A stretch of 64,000 nt of DNA, from positions 1 through 64,000 of the forward strand of contig NZ_JAJNBZ010000017.1 of NCBI RefSeq assembly GCF_021369635.1, written 5' to 3'. Under the pieces are notes generated by a model, which worked only from the letters and a program-made list of their open reading frames with translations, ran no database searches and was not told where the DNA came from. The position numbers were made by a program, and so were the translations under genes. Below, piece after piece: positions 23,496 to 32,921 of this stretch; position 1 is the first letter of the stretch, and the number at the start of each line of letters is the position of its first letter. This stretch comes from Paenibacillus profundus. GTDB lineage: Bacteria > Bacillota > Bacilli > Paenibacillales > Paenibacillaceae.

Positions 23496-24473
23496 TCATT
23501 CCGGGCGTTTCTGGATTTTCTGACTGAAATTCACTTCTGGCGTCGTCATCTGGTCATAGAATTGCAAATATTTGTCCCGATCTTCCGAAGCAAGCAGGGC
23601 CATAGCCGAGCGCGGATGCTCGTCAAGCGTGCCCGTCACTAAGTAAGGGATAAGATAGCCCCACTCCCATTTCTCGCGTGTCTGCAGCATGAAGTTCTCA
23701 ATGAAGCCCAACACCGGACGCAATTGATACTTGCTGTTCTTCAAGTGGGTCAACAGCAATTCTGTTGGACAGTTCCCCGCACCGCGGCCCATGCCGTACA
23801 CCGATGCATCCAGCAGTTCGACACCGATTTCCGCCGCAACGAGCGTATTCGAGAAAGCAAGCTGCATATTATTATGCGTGTGTACACCAAGCCGTTTGTT
23901 AGGCAAATGTTCTTTAAATTTATTTACCAAGTAATGAATATCATTATGATCAAGGCTGCCGTAAGAATCGACGACATAGACCGCATCTACCGGACTTTCT
24001 TTAATCATGGCGAATGCTTCCACCAAATCGTTCTCCATCACATTGGACAACGCCATAATATTCAAAGTTGTCTCATAACCGCGCTCATGGAACACGCGAA
24101 CCAAATCAATCGCTTTGTCGACATCCTTAATGTAGCAAGCGATACGAATCAAGTCGAGCAAGCTTTCGCTGCGCGGCAAGATGTCGTTCTCATCCACGCG
24201 ACCGATGTCAACCAGCGCTGAGAGCTTCGTTGTGCCTTTTTGCGGAATGACTTTTTTCAAGAAATTGTCGTCCAAAAATCGCCAAGGACCTGCTTCATCA
24301 GCGCCCTTTAAGAGCTTCGGCGAATTTTTGTAGCCAATTTCCATATAATCGACGCCCGCTTCATTCAATGAGGCATACAGGCTTTGCACAAATTCTACGC
24401 TGAAGTCCCAGTTGTTCACAAGTCCGCCATCGCGAATAGTGCAGTCGATAATTTTGCAGTGATTCGTTTTCAT
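23496..24473 (-). CDS. DRE-TIM aldolase-family protein (HMGL-like)
   Basis: A 325-residue protein. The DRE-type motif is IIDCTIRDGGLVNNWDFS (residues 8-25). Further marks are GVDYMEIGYKNSP, VDAVYVVDSYGSLDHNDI and the metal-binding HTHN in RLGVHTHNNMQLAFSNTLVA. The end has GMGRGAGNCPTELLL. This is the isopropylmalate synthase / HMG-CoA lyase / 4-hydroxy-2-oxovalerate aldolase superfamily, catalytic domain only. The acceptor is unknown. It stands alone with its own terminator. Related proteins occur in glycan or antibiotic clusters, but the neighbours here give no hint. Confidence 0.85.
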   Translation of the reverse strand: MKTNHCKIIDCTIRDGGLVNNWDFSVEFVQSLYASLNEAGVDYMEIGYKNSPKLLKGADEAGPWRFLDDNFLKKVIPQKGTTKLSALVDIGRVDENDILPRSESLLDLIRIACYIKDVDKAIDLVRVFHERGYETTLNIMALSNVMENDLVEAFAMIKESPVDAVYVVDSYGSLDHNDIHYLVNKFKEHLPNKRLGVHTHNNMQLAFSNTLVAAEIGVELLDASVYGMGRGAGNCPTELLLTHLKNSKYQLRPVLGFIENFMLQTREKWEWGYLIPYLVTGTLDEHPRSAMALLASEDRDKYLQFYDQMTTPEVNFSQKIQKRPE

Positions 24474-24608
24474 CCCGCTATCTCCTTTTCAAAAATAATT
24501 TTCTCTCCATTCTAATGGAAACTTTCACATAAAGCAAAGCAAAATAACCTATCTTTTGCATCTATTTGACGTATATCGCTGAACATTCGCGCAAAATATG
24601 TATTTTCC

Positions 24609-24636
24609 ATGACAAATGTCACATGCTTTTTATAAA
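24609..24636 (+). promoter_or_regulatory. Candidate feo promoter
   Basis: ATGACA, 16 bases, TATAAA, 30 bases before the Fur-like site. The -35 overlaps the small palindrome TGACAAATGTCA (24611-24622). The assignment is by pattern only. Confidence 0.4.
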
Positions 24637-24662
24637 TCATATGGTAAGTTCAATTTATTCTC

Positions 24663-24681
24663 AATGATAAAGATTATCATT
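24663..24681 (+). promoter_or_regulatory. Fur box upstream of feoAB
   Basis: AATGATAAAGATTATCATT fits the 7-1-7 Fur palindrome TGATAATnATTATCA with one mismatch. It lies 64 bases before feoA, so the operon should be turned on when iron is scarce. Confidence 0.8.
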
Positions 24682-24744
24682 CCAAATTGCAAATTTCTTC
24701 AAGATATTTGAAAAGCTGTAAACTGATAGAAAGAGGGAATTCCC

Positions 24745-25008
24745 GTGAGTACACAGACATCGACTGCTGCTGAAATCAACACCACTCTATGTGAACTCAA
24801 GCCTGGACAACAAGCTTGCATCTGCGATTTGACCCGTGTCCATTCGACGATATTCCAACGTTTGCTCGATCTGGGAGTGGAAGAAGGATCTCATGTGCAT
24901 ATGAAGCGCACCAGCCTATTCGGCGGACCGCTTACGCTCGAAGCCAACGGACAATTGTTCGGCATCCGGCGGAGCGTTGCCCGGCTCATCGGGGTGAAGC
25001 ACACATGA
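24745..25008 (+). CDS. feoA: FeoA ferrous-iron transport protein
   Basis: An 87-residue SH3-like protein from GTG 24745 (AGAGGGA upstream). It reads TLCELKPGQQACICDL, then LLDLGVEEGSHVHMKRTSLFGGPLTLEANGQLFGIRRSVARLIGV. This matches FeoA in length and the 'LGl..G..v......GgP......g....iR...A..I.V' pattern. It acts in the cytosol on FeoB. The stop overlaps the feoB start as ATGA. Controlled by the Fur box upstream. Confidence 0.95.
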   Translation: MSTQTSTAAEINTTLCELKPGQQACICDLTRVHSTIFQRLLDLGVEEGSHVHMKRTSLFGGPLTLEANGQLFGIRRSVARLIGVKHT

Positions 25009-27041
25009 CAACCTGGACGACGGCGCTTGTCGGCAATCCGAATACCGGCAAGACTTCCCTATTTAACGCGCTAACCCGTTCCTACGAATATGTCGGCAAC
25101 TGGACTGGCGTCACCGTCGAGAAGAAAGTTGGACAGCTTCATCGTCAGTCTGGAGCGTTAATAGATTTACCTGGTATTTATTCACTGCACCCGATGTCCC
25201 GTGACGAGGGCGTAGCCGTTCAATATTTGCTGCATGAAACCCCGGATACTCTCTTAAATGTCGTAGACGCTTCCCAGCTTGAACGTAATTTATACCTGAC
25301 CGTTCAACTATTGGAGTATGGCGTTCCAACCTATATCGCATTGAATATGAATGACGTCGCGGAAGGTCGCGGCATCCACATCGATCCGAAGAAGCTGTCC
25401 GCAGCGCTTCAAGTCAAGGTTATTCCGGTCAATGCCCGGCGCAAACATGGCATATCAGACATCATCGGGCAGCTCCAGTCTGCGAATTCCGAAGCCACCG
25501 CCCCGAAAGAACCATTATCGTTCCAGCTTCATTATGGAGATAAAGTGGAAGCGGCAATTACGCAAATGAGCGCCTTGCTTCCCGAAGCAAATGTGCCTCT
25601 TCGTTGGGTGGCGCTGCAATACTTAGAGCGCAATGAGACGGTTCAACATTGGGTGCACAACAGACTTGATTCTGCTCAACAGAGGAAGCTGGAGTTGATA
25701 GGCGAGGAGACCGAGAACCAATTGCGTGCGCATGGACAGGCATTGCACTTGGCGCAGCATCTGCGGGCGGTTCGCAACTCCTTCATCCGCGAAGTGCTGT
25801 CATCCTCAGTGAACATGAATGAGCGGAAGCCTCATACGTTAACCGAGCGAATTGATGCTATCGTCACCAACCGTTGGCTCGGCATTCCGATATTTATTGG
25901 CATCTTGTACTTGATGTTCAAAGCGACCTTTGAATGGATCGGCACACCGCTCTCAGATGCATTGGATGCCTTTTTCTCGGGACCGTTAACCGTTGGCGTC
26001 TCGTCCTTATTAGATTCCATCGGCGCCTCGTCCTTTACCCATGCGCTCTTGGAAGAAGGCATTATTGCCGGTGTGGGCGGCGTGCTCGTCTTCGTGCCGC
26101 AAATTTTCATTTTGTTCTTGTTCATCTCTTTTATCGAAGACTCGGGTTATATGGCACGCGTTACGATCGTCATGGACCGATTGATGGAAGCTGTCGGATT
26201 GAACGGCAAAGCGTTCATCCCCTTCGTCATCGGCTTCGGCTGCAATGTGCCTGGGATCATGGCCGCCCGCACGATCGAACAGCCGCGGGAACGGCTCGTC
26301 ACGACGCTGCTCGTACCGCTCATGTCCTGCTCGGCACGTCTATCGGTCTATGCCCTATTTGCCGGCGTCTTTTTCGAAAGTCATCAGGCGCTTGTCGTCC
26401 TCTCGCTTTATTTGCTCGGCATCGTGCTGTCCTTGCTGCTGGCGAAGCTCTTCACGAAGCGGATGATGAAGGAAGAACAAAGCGTATTCGTCGTAGAGCT
26501 CCCGCCATACCGCATGCCGCAATGGCAGACCCTGTTCCGCAACACATGGGAGAAAGGGAAAGGCTTCGTCCGCAAAGCCGGAACCTTCATTCTCGGGGGA
26601 TCGGTGCTGATCTGGCTCCTTACGTATGCGGGACCGGGCGGATTCGGCGTGGAGATGGACGACAGCTTCTTGGCCTACATCGGCGGCTTGCTTGCACCGC
26701 TGTTCATTCCGCTCGGATTCGGAACTTGGCAGGCTGGAGCAGCTTTAATTACCGGTTTTTTGGCCAAAGAGATTGTCGTATCAACCATGAACATCATCTA
26801 TCATGCACCTGATGCAGCGCTGCTGGAAGCGCAAATTGCCCAAGCGTTTACACCGCTATCTGCCTTTACGTTCTGTGCATTTATCCTGCTGTACGTCCCG
26901 TGTCTGGCAACAGTCGGAATATTGCGCAAAGAGACATCTTCATGGGGCTGGACAGCATTTGCTATCGGATATTCCTTTGTCATTGCTTACATCGTTGCGC
27001 TCCTCATTACCGGTGTCGGGCGATTGCTCGGCTATGCTTAA
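25005..27041 (+). CDS. feoB: FeoB ferrous-iron permease
   Basis: A 678-residue protein starting at ATG 25005; the longer frame from 24816 is a read into feoA. The G domain has P-loop GNPNTGKT (10-17), DLPGIYSL and NMND. The membrane part has the two gate motifs ARVTIVMDRLMEAVGLNGKAFIPFVIGFGCNVPGIMAAR and ALITGFLAKEIVVSTM. It transports Fe2+ across the inner membrane. It is somewhat shorter than the 770-residue E. coli protein, as usual in Firmicutes. Confidence 0.97.
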   Translation: MTTWTTALVGNPNTGKTSLFNALTRSYEYVGNWTGVTVEKKVGQLHRQSGALIDLPGIYSLHPMSRDEGVAVQYLLHETPDTLLNVVDASQLERNLYLTVQLLEYGVPTYIALNMNDVAEGRGIHIDPKKLSAALQVKVIPVNARRKHGISDIIGQLQSANSEATAPKEPLSFQLHYGDKVEAAITQMSALLPEANVPLRWVALQYLERNETVQHWVHNRLDSAQQRKLELIGEETENQLRAHGQALHLAQHLRAVRNSFIREVLSSSVNMNERKPHTLTERIDAIVTNRWLGIPIFIGILYLMFKATFEWIGTPLSDALDAFFSGPLTVGVSSLLDSIGASSFTHALLEEGIIAGVGGVLVFVPQIFILFLFISFIEDSGYMARVTIVMDRLMEAVGLNGKAFIPFVIGFGCNVPGIMAARTIEQPRERLVTTLLVPLMSCSARLSVYALFAGVFFESHQALVVLSLYLLGIVLSLLLAKLFTKRMMKEEQSVFVVELPPYRMPQWQTLFRNTWEKGKGFVRKAGTFILGGSVLIWLLTYAGPGGFGVEMDDSFLAYIGGLLAPLFIPLGFGTWQAGAALITGFLAKEIVVSTMNIIYHAPDAALLEAQIAQAFTPLSAFTFCAFILLYVPCLATVGILRKETSSWGWTAFAIGYSFVIAYIVALLITGVGRLLGYA

Positions 27042-27058
27042 GAAGAAGGTGATATACA

Positions 27059-27253
27059 ATGCCATGGATAGAAATCGGATTAGTTGCCGCTATCTTTGCC
27101 TATGCCATATGGATGGTTGTCCGTCACGTTCGAAAAAGCAAGCAAGGAGCATGCGCCTCCTGCGCGCTGAATCGCTCCTGCTCGTCGGCATGTTCCGCCG
27201 CCAAGCCACATGCAGACCGGAGCAGCCTTGATCACGGCAACCTTCCACAATAA
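27059..27253 (+). CDS. FeoB-associated Cys-rich membrane protein
   Basis: A 64-residue protein with one membrane helix (WIEIGLVAAIFAYAIWMVV) and a Cys-rich tail GACASCALNRSCSSACS (five Cys in about 15 residues). It follows feoB by 17 bases. This matches the small FeoB-associated Cys-rich family found in Firmicutes in the place of FeoC. A role in FeoB assembly or metal relay is likely but unproven. Confidence 0.88.
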   Translation: MPWIEIGLVAAIFAYAIWMVVRHVRKSKQGACASCALNRSCSSACSAAKPHADRSSLDHGNLPQ

Positions 27254-27261
27254 TAATGCAC

Positions 27262-27302
27262 AAGGGTGAACCATTCCTTCAGGAACGATTCACCCTTGTC
27301 TT
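27262..27302 (+). terminator. Terminator of the feo operon
   Basis: AAGGGTGA...TCACCCTT with extra internal pairs (TTCCTTCAGGAA) and a weak T-run. Confidence 0.7.
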
Positions 27303-27332
27303 ATTCATGCGCTGCTATGTTATCCCTGTTAT

Positions 27333-28241
27333 CTATAGTGTCGTCAGCGGGATATGGCCTCCCCGCCTTCTGCGAATCTCCTCGATCGTCTCCATGAAGC
27401 GCCGCTCCACTTCGCTCAGATATGCGTCTCCCTTGCGAATATACACGACCGACACCTTGTTGAACGGCTGAGGAATACGGAACACCCGCAGGGCGCCTTC
27501 CTCCTCTAATTTGCTGATTGCCGCCCGTGGTACGACCGTGATGCCGAGTCCAGCAACCACGGTGCCGATAATCGTCTCGAGCGTACCGAACTCCATGACT
27601 TTCGTGGGCGAAATCCCCTCTTGTTGCAGCCATTGCTCCAACTTGGCACGATAACCGCATCCCTTGCGGAATACAAGCAGCGGCCGATGCAGCAGATCGC
27701 GCACATAATAATCCCGAATCTGCCCCTCCATGACGCCGCGGCCGCAGACGAGCACCAGCTCCTCGTCGAATACGGGATGCTGCTCCACATTGGCTGCCGT
27801 CACCGGTCCAGAGACGAAGGCGCCGTCCAACTTATATTCAAGCACCTCTTCCGTCAACTTCTCTGTAACGCCAGTCATTAACGAAAGGTCTACCTTTGAG
27901 TATTTCTGATAGAACAGACTGAGGATATCCGGCAAGCCGACGACGGTCTCTACCGAGCCGATAAGCAAGGAGCCGGAAGGGTCATCCGTATCTTGGAACG
28001 CCTTCGTTATCTCGTTCATCAGCTGAGTCATGCGCTCCGCATAATATAGCAGCTTGCGCCCTTCCGCATTCAGCATCATGCCTCTGCGGTGACGATGGAA
28101 CAGCGGGTGGCCGAGCTCTTGCTCCAGCAAGCGGATGCGGGCCGTTACATTGGATTGAACGTAACCCATTTCCTCGGCAGCACGGCTGACACTGCCATGT
28201 TCGACAACTGCCATAAAGATATGAATATCACTTACGTCCAT
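27333..28241 (-). CDS. LysR-family regulator
   Basis: A 302-residue protein with the LysR helix-turn-helix (VSDIHIFMAVVEHGSVSRAAEEMGYVQSNVTARIRLLEQELGHPLFHRHRRGMMLNAEG) and an effector domain (SLLIGSVETVVGLPDIL, GLGITVVPRAAI). It is divergent from an EamA-family transporter gene with an inverted repeat between. The likely role is control of that transporter and of itself. The subgroup resembles YwqM/CysL-like transporter-linked regulators; the effector is unknown. Confidence 0.92.
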   Translation of the reverse strand: MDVSDIHIFMAVVEHGSVSRAAEEMGYVQSNVTARIRLLEQELGHPLFHRHRRGMMLNAEGRKLLYYAERMTQLMNEITKAFQDTDDPSGSLLIGSVETVVGLPDILSLFYQKYSKVDLSLMTGVTEKLTEEVLEYKLDGAFVSGPVTAANVEQHPVFDEELVLVCGRGVMEGQIRDYYVRDLLHRPLLVFRKGCGYRAKLEQWLQQEGISPTKVMEFGTLETIIGTVVAGLGITVVPRAAISKLEEEGALRVFRIPQPFNKVSVVYIRKGDAYLSEVERRFMETIEEIRRRRGGHIPLTTL

Positions 28242-28289
28242 GCTGATGACTCCTTCATGACTGATCCTTCACAGTAAGTGTGAGCTATT

Positions 28290-28319
28290 ATTCTAAGTGA
28301 TATCTTAAATCACTTTCAA
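28290..28319 (-). promoter_or_regulatory. lysR promoter with overlapping inverted repeat
   Basis: On the minus strand TTGAAA, 18 bases, TAGAAT. The spacer is largely filled by AAGTGATATCTTAAATCACTT (28295-28315 on the plus strand, shown here broken only by its centre), an inverted repeat. A LysR protein bound there could control both divergent genes. Confidence 0.55.
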
Positions 28320-28406
28320 TTGTTTTACAAGATACTAAAATAGTCATATGATGAATTTCGTTGAGTTGCAAACATCAGGACCGTACAGTAGGAGTGAACA
28401 TTCATC

Positions 28407-29411
28407 ATGAGTAAGAAACATTTCTGGCAAGGAGCGCTATTCTGCCTCTTCGCCGCTGTTGCGTGGGGCGCCATGTTCCCCATTGCTGAGAGCGCGCTGC
28501 ATCATATTGATCCGTTCTGGTTCTCAGGAATACGTTACCTTGTCGTTGGCTTGCTGTTGGCTGTTATTCTTGGTTTAAAAGAAGGAAAGCGGGCTTTCCG
28601 CACCGAAGGCCGCGGCTTGAAGCTGTGGGTGCTCGGTGCACTCGCTTTTACCGTATATAACTTCGGAGTATTCTGGGGACAGCAACAGCTTGGCAAGTCA
28701 GGCGTGCTGCTCGCTTCGATTATGGAGTCGTTCATGCCGATGCTTGCCGTATTATTCGTATGGATGGTCTCCCGCAAGCGTCCGAATAGTTGGACCTTAA
28801 GCTGTGTCATCGTTGCTTTCATAGGTGTGCTCTTCGTCGTCACGAAAGGGGATTTCGCAACACTTGCGAACGGCGGCTTGCAATTGCTGCCCCTGCTGTC
28901 GGTGTTCGCCGGTGTAACCGGCTGGGTAATCTTCACCGTGAGCAGCGATCAATTCTCGGGTTGGTCAGCGCTGCGATTCTCGGCACTAACCTCGCTATAC
29001 GGCGGAGTCACTACGTTTGCCATCGTATTGATTATGACGGCACTTGGAATCGTCGATACGCCGGCTGTCAGCAGTATCGTTACTATTATGCCTGAGATGC
29101 TATTCATGATTGTCGTCGCCGGATTGCTGGCTCTATTAAGCTGGATTCAAGGCATTCAACGATTGCATGCCATCAACGGGATGCTGTTCATCAATTTTGT
29201 GCCCGCGACCACCTTTATTATTTCTGTCATTCAAGGCTACTCCATTTCTGGAGCGGAGATGTTCGGAACACTGCTTATCGTGTGCGCGCTCATCGTCAAC
29301 AACGTGATTAGCCGCCGGTCGCCTGCAGAGCAAACTTCAAAAGTTGCAGCTACGCAGAAATCGGTTCACGGACGCCTTCCGAAGAAGCATACACACGCTC
29401 CGACAGGATGA
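28407..29411 (+). CDS. EamA/DMT-family transporter
   Basis: A 334-residue protein with ten predicted membrane helices in two EamA halves (FCLFAAVAWGAMFPIAESAL and FAGVTGWVIFTVSSDQF). The family motif AAVAWGxxFP near the N-terminus is clear. It is an inner-membrane exporter of metabolites such as amino acids or other small molecules; the substrate is unknown. AGGAGT lies before ATG. Divergent from a LysR regulator that probably controls it. Confidence 0.92.
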   Translation: MSKKHFWQGALFCLFAAVAWGAMFPIAESALHHIDPFWFSGIRYLVVGLLLAVILGLKEGKRAFRTEGRGLKLWVLGALAFTVYNFGVFWGQQQLGKSGVLLASIMESFMPMLAVLFVWMVSRKRPNSWTLSCVIVAFIGVLFVVTKGDFATLANGGLQLLPLLSVFAGVTGWVIFTVSSDQFSGWSALRFSALTSLYGGVTTFAIVLIMTALGIVDTPAVSSIVTIMPEMLFMIVVAGLLALLSWIQGIQRLHAINGMLFINFVPATTFIISVIQGYSISGAEMFGTLLIVCALIVNNVISRRSPAEQTSKVAATQKSVHGRLPKKHTHAPTG

Positions 29412-29475
29412 CTATCGAACTACGATAACAAACTAGACTTCACATAACCCTACAAGTGAGTGCTACCTCTACAAG

Positions 29476-29511
29476 CAACAAGGGAGAGACCCAATGGTCT
29501 CTCCCTTGTTG
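29476..29511. terminator. Bidirectional terminator
   Basis: CAACAAGGGAGAGACC and its exact complement flank a four-base loop between the convergent transporter and aminopeptidase genes. Confidence 0.9.
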
Positions 29512-29556
29512 TATATTCGAATCCATATATATTAGTAATGCGCGAAATGCACGTCT

Positions 29557-31065
29557 CTACTGCGCAAGCACCGTTTCCGTAATCGTGCGCACCATAACCC
29601 CGGTCGCTCCTTTTGGATCGACACCGCGTCCGCTGGCCAAGAAGGCCGTACCCGCGATATCCAAGTGCACCCAAGGCAGATCATCGGCGAAGGTGCCCAC
29701 GAACAGCCCTGCCGTAATCGTGCCTGCGCCGCCTGGAATGGCATTGCGAACGTCAGCTACGTCGCTCTTCAGCATATCCCAATATTCTTGGTTGGAAGGA
29801 AGCTCCCATACCAGCTCATTCGTGCGCGCCGCAGCCGCTTTGAACTGGCCGAAGAACTCTTCGTTGTTCGTTACGACGCCAGTCGTAATGCTGCCAAGCG
29901 CCACACCGACAGCGCCCGTCAACGTTGCGACGTCGATCAGCTTACTTGCGCCAAGCTCCTTCGCATACGTCATACCGTCTGCAAGGACAAGACGGCCTTC
30001 TGCATCCGTATTGAGCACTTCAATGGTGCGTCCGCTGTAGGAAGTCAGCACATCACCAGGCTTCAACGCATTGCCCGCAGGCATATTCTCTGCCGAAGCG
30101 ACAACACACAGCACGTTCGCTTGCGGACGAATGCGACCGATCGCTGCCATCGCGCCCAATACCGCCGCTGCACCGCCCATATCGCAAATCATCTCGTCCA
30201 TATTGCCCGCACGTTTCAAGGAAATACCGCCCGTATCGAACGTAATCCCCTTACCAACGAGACCACAGACGTCTGTCCATTCGTCCTTGCCTTGATATTT
30301 CAATACTATCATGCGTGGCGGATTCACACTGCCTTTGCCGACGCCGAGAAGACCGCCCATGCCTTTCTCCTCGATATGCGACTCATCGAGAACGTGTGCC
30401 TCGAAGCCGCTGTCCTTCGCAAGCTCAAGCGCCGCTTCTGCAAGCGTGCTTGGAACCAATACGTTCCCCGGCAGATTCGTCAAATCGCGGGCAAACGTCG
30501 TACCGTACGCATATGCGTTGCCGCGTTCTGCGCCCTCTGTCCAAGCCGCTTCGGCAAGACCTTCCGCGCACAGCGTGAACGATGCGAATGCATGCGCCGG
30601 CTTTGCATCTTTCTTATACGTGACGCGTTGATAAGCGCCTAACATAAAGCCTTCCACCATCGCGTGAGCCATCATCTTCGCATCTTCCGCCGAAGCCTGC
30701 ACGAGCTCCTGCGGAATGATAACGGACACGCGGCCAAGACGAAGCTTCACTGCTTCTCGAGCCGCTTCCGCCAACATCAAACGCACTTGCTTGACCGTTA
30801 ACGCTTCCTCTTTGCGGCCAACGGCGATAAGCACAGGCGCATGATCTTGTCCCGTTGGAACAACATACGTCTTGCAGCAGCCTGCTTCGAACAATCCGCG
30901 GCGCACCGCTTCCGCACATGCTTCTGCACCAGGGAAACCTGCCGCCTGCTCGAATTCCGCTTTGGTACCGATAACGACTACGGCGTCCGCGTCAACTTGA
31001 TTTGATGCCGAGGCTTGTACTTGAACCTTAACATCTTTCAACCATGTCACATTTGCTAGTTTCAT
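29557..31065 (-). CDS. pepA: Leucyl aminopeptidase (M17)
   Basis: A 502-residue protein. The C-terminal catalytic domain has GLVGKGITFDTGGISLKRAGNMDEMICDMGGAAAVLG (metal ligands) and the M17 signature NTDAEGRLVLAD. The N-terminal domain has the macro-like AVVVIGTKAEFEQ. It removes N-terminal residues from peptides in the cytosol as a hexamer with two metal ions. Single gene. Confidence 0.96.
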   Translation of the reverse strand: MKLANVTWLKDVKVQVQASASNQVDADAVVVIGTKAEFEQAAGFPGAEACAEAVRRGLFEAGCCKTYVVPTGQDHAPVLIAVGRKEEALTVKQVRLMLAEAAREAVKLRLGRVSVIIPQELVQASAEDAKMMAHAMVEGFMLGAYQRVTYKKDAKPAHAFASFTLCAEGLAEAAWTEGAERGNAYAYGTTFARDLTNLPGNVLVPSTLAEAALELAKDSGFEAHVLDESHIEEKGMGGLLGVGKGSVNPPRMIVLKYQGKDEWTDVCGLVGKGITFDTGGISLKRAGNMDEMICDMGGAAAVLGAMAAIGRIRPQANVLCVVASAENMPAGNALKPGDVLTSYSGRTIEVLNTDAEGRLVLADGMTYAKELGASKLIDVATLTGAVGVALGSITTGVVTNNEEFFGQFKAAAARTNELVWELPSNQEYWDMLKSDVADVRNAIPGGAGTITAGLFVGTFADDLPWVHLDIAGTAFLASGRGVDPKGATGVMVRTITETVLAQ

Positions 31066-31204
31066 TTATGTACCATCCCTTTGTATAAAAATGATGATGC
31101 CAAATGCCCTCCATATTGTACCACAAGTTCAAATCGGGTACGAGACGGAGGACCATTTGCCCATTCAAAATGACTTCAACCTCGGGATGATGTGTTATCC
31201 GACA

Positions 31205-32623
31205 TTACGCCAACGGCAGTCGTATGATAAATTCCGTCCACACCTCTTCCTTGCTGTCAACCGTAATCGTTCCCCCGTGATTTTTAATAATCCGGTAGCT
31301 GACTGACAATCCGAGACCGGTGCCTTCTTCCTTCGTAGTGAAAAAGGGATCGAACAATCGATCTAACGTCTTATGATCCATGCCTTTGCCGTTGTCGTGA
31401 ATCTTGATGGACACATACATTCCTTCTTGTTGAGTCGAGATGCGAATGAGTCCTTTTCGCTTGGTGTGAACGTGGTCAATCGCATCGATGGCATTGCGAA
31501 TCATATTTAGAATGACTTGCTTAATTTGCTTGACGTCAATTGATACAAAAAGGGAGCCTGCCTCGGGATGATCCATCAATTCGATTTCGCAGCCTTTCAT
31601 GAGCGCGTCGCTTTCGGTGAGGAGGACCACTTCTCGAAGGAGGGATGAGATAGGAACTTCTGAGGTCATCGGAGCTGAAGGTTTCGAAGAGTTCAGAAAT
31701 TCGAAAATGATGTCGTTGGCCCGGTCAATTTCAGCTAAAATAATCCGAGCATACTCTTCTTTTCCCAGTTGCATCAAATGCGGACGCAGCAATTGAATAA
31801 AGCCGCGAATAGAGGTCAGTGGATTGCGGATTTCATGGGCGATGGCCGCTGCAATCTTGCCGAGTATGGCCAGTTTGTCATTTTGATAAGCGGTTTGTTC
31901 GATTCGCTTGAAATCCGACACGTCTTTGATGCTGAACAGGTAGTCGCCATCCATCTGGTCTCCGTATGTTACAGTAACAAGATAATGTCTATCATTTCGG
32001 TCAGAGAATTCATGATAGCGCTTTCTTGTTAAAATGGTATCTTTGTACAGTCGCAAAATCATTTTACGCTTGTCCCTCTTTAAAAGCGGGTGGAAGAGCA
32101 ATTCGCGCAAGGAACATCCGACCAGCGCTTTGCGGGGAATGTCGAGCAGCTTCGCCGTCTCTACATTGATAAAGGACAGTACCCCGCTGCTGTCAAACAG
32201 CACAATTCCGCTATCCATCTGTTGCAGCACATTCTCATACTTATTGCGTACGCTCTGGGTGGAGCACAACGCCTGTGCGGACTGAATCCAAGGCTCGCGA
32301 ATCGGGTCTAATACCATTGCATTCCCCTCCTTGCTTCCCTGTTCTGTCTTAATAGCCGTAATCCATTCCATGAAATAAATGAACGAACGATTAAGCACCT
32401 TGATGCCTTCATCCATTTCGACATGGGATAGCACGGTGAACAACGCTTCCTCATGGATGCTTAATACATCCTGTGGGTTCAATTGATTCGTAGCGCAGGC
32501 CGAATCTCTCACTTGCTGCAAGTCTTGATCGCCGCCGTTCAGGATATAGTGCCGCAACCCATTGATGTACCGTTGTTTCCATTCCGATTGATTACGTTCT
32601 TCCTTCGCACTCAGCGCATTCAA
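31205..32623 (-). CDS. PAS-domain sensor histidine kinase
   Basis: A 472-residue soluble protein without membrane helices. Residues 15-110 form a helical N-terminal domain (NGLRHYILNGGDQDLQQVRDSA and on) like RsbU/RsbR N-domains. A PAS domain is at about 125-240 (MDSGIVLFDSSGVLSFINVETAKLL). The phospho-acceptor is H263 in IAHEIRNPLTSIRGF, and the ATPase has IRNAIDAI, DNGKGM and FTTKEEGTGLGLSV. This is the layout of Bacillus/Paenibacillus KinA/KinE-like phosphorelay kinases. No response-regulator gene is next to it, which fits an orphan kinase of the sporulation type (inference). Confidence 0.9.
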   Translation of the reverse strand: MNALSAKEERNQSEWKQRYINGLRHYILNGGDQDLQQVRDSACATNQLNPQDVLSIHEEALFTVLSHVEMDEGIKVLNRSFIYFMEWITAIKTEQGSKEGNAMVLDPIREPWIQSAQALCSTQSVRNKYENVLQQMDSGIVLFDSSGVLSFINVETAKLLDIPRKALVGCSLRELLFHPLLKRDKRKMILRLYKDTILTRKRYHEFSDRNDRHYLVTVTYGDQMDGDYLFSIKDVSDFKRIEQTAYQNDKLAILGKIAAAIAHEIRNPLTSIRGFIQLLRPHLMQLGKEEYARIILAEIDRANDIIFEFLNSSKPSAPMTSEVPISSLLREVVLLTESDALMKGCEIELMDHPEAGSLFVSIDVKQIKQVILNMIRNAIDAIDHVHTKRKGLIRISTQQEGMYVSIKIHDNGKGMDHKTLDRLFDPFFTTKEEGTGLGLSVSYRIIKNHGGTITVDSKEEVWTEFIIRLPLA

Positions 32624-32684
32624 TTGTGACTCACCTCATTATACGGCAACCGTTTCCGTCCCATAGGTTCGTTCCAACAGTACC

Positions 32685-32714
32685 ATCATAGTAAACTTTT
32701 GGCAAAAACGTCAA
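32685..32714 (-). promoter_or_regulatory. Promoter of the PAS kinase gene
   Basis: On the minus strand TTGACG, 18 bases, TATGAT, about 60 bases before the ATG at 32623. A good sigma-A promoter. Confidence 0.65.
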
Positions 32715-32921
32715 CCAATTATTATGTCGAAAATAGACAAATAAACTCGCATCCTCTAAAGGTAATTTAAAGGCGCTGCGCGAGGGTATGCATGTGAAAG
32801 AAGGCGAGTTCGTCCGCCTTAGCCGAATCGGCCCAGCATTCGCCAATGCGCTCTAGGACTTATAACAACCATCGCCTTTCACCGTCTGGCATCCGCTGCG
32901 ATACCAGTCACCTTCAATTTC

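Noticed and set aside
25934-26812. 292-codon plus-strand frame inside feoB
   Set aside because: Alternative frame of feoB; Arg/His-rich composition typical of a shadow.
29665-30642. 325-codon plus-strand frame
   Set aside because: Shadow of pepA on the other strand.
32631-32846. 71-codon minus-strand frame upstream of the PAS kinase
   Set aside because: It overlaps the good sigma-A promoter of the kinase gene; no family recognised.
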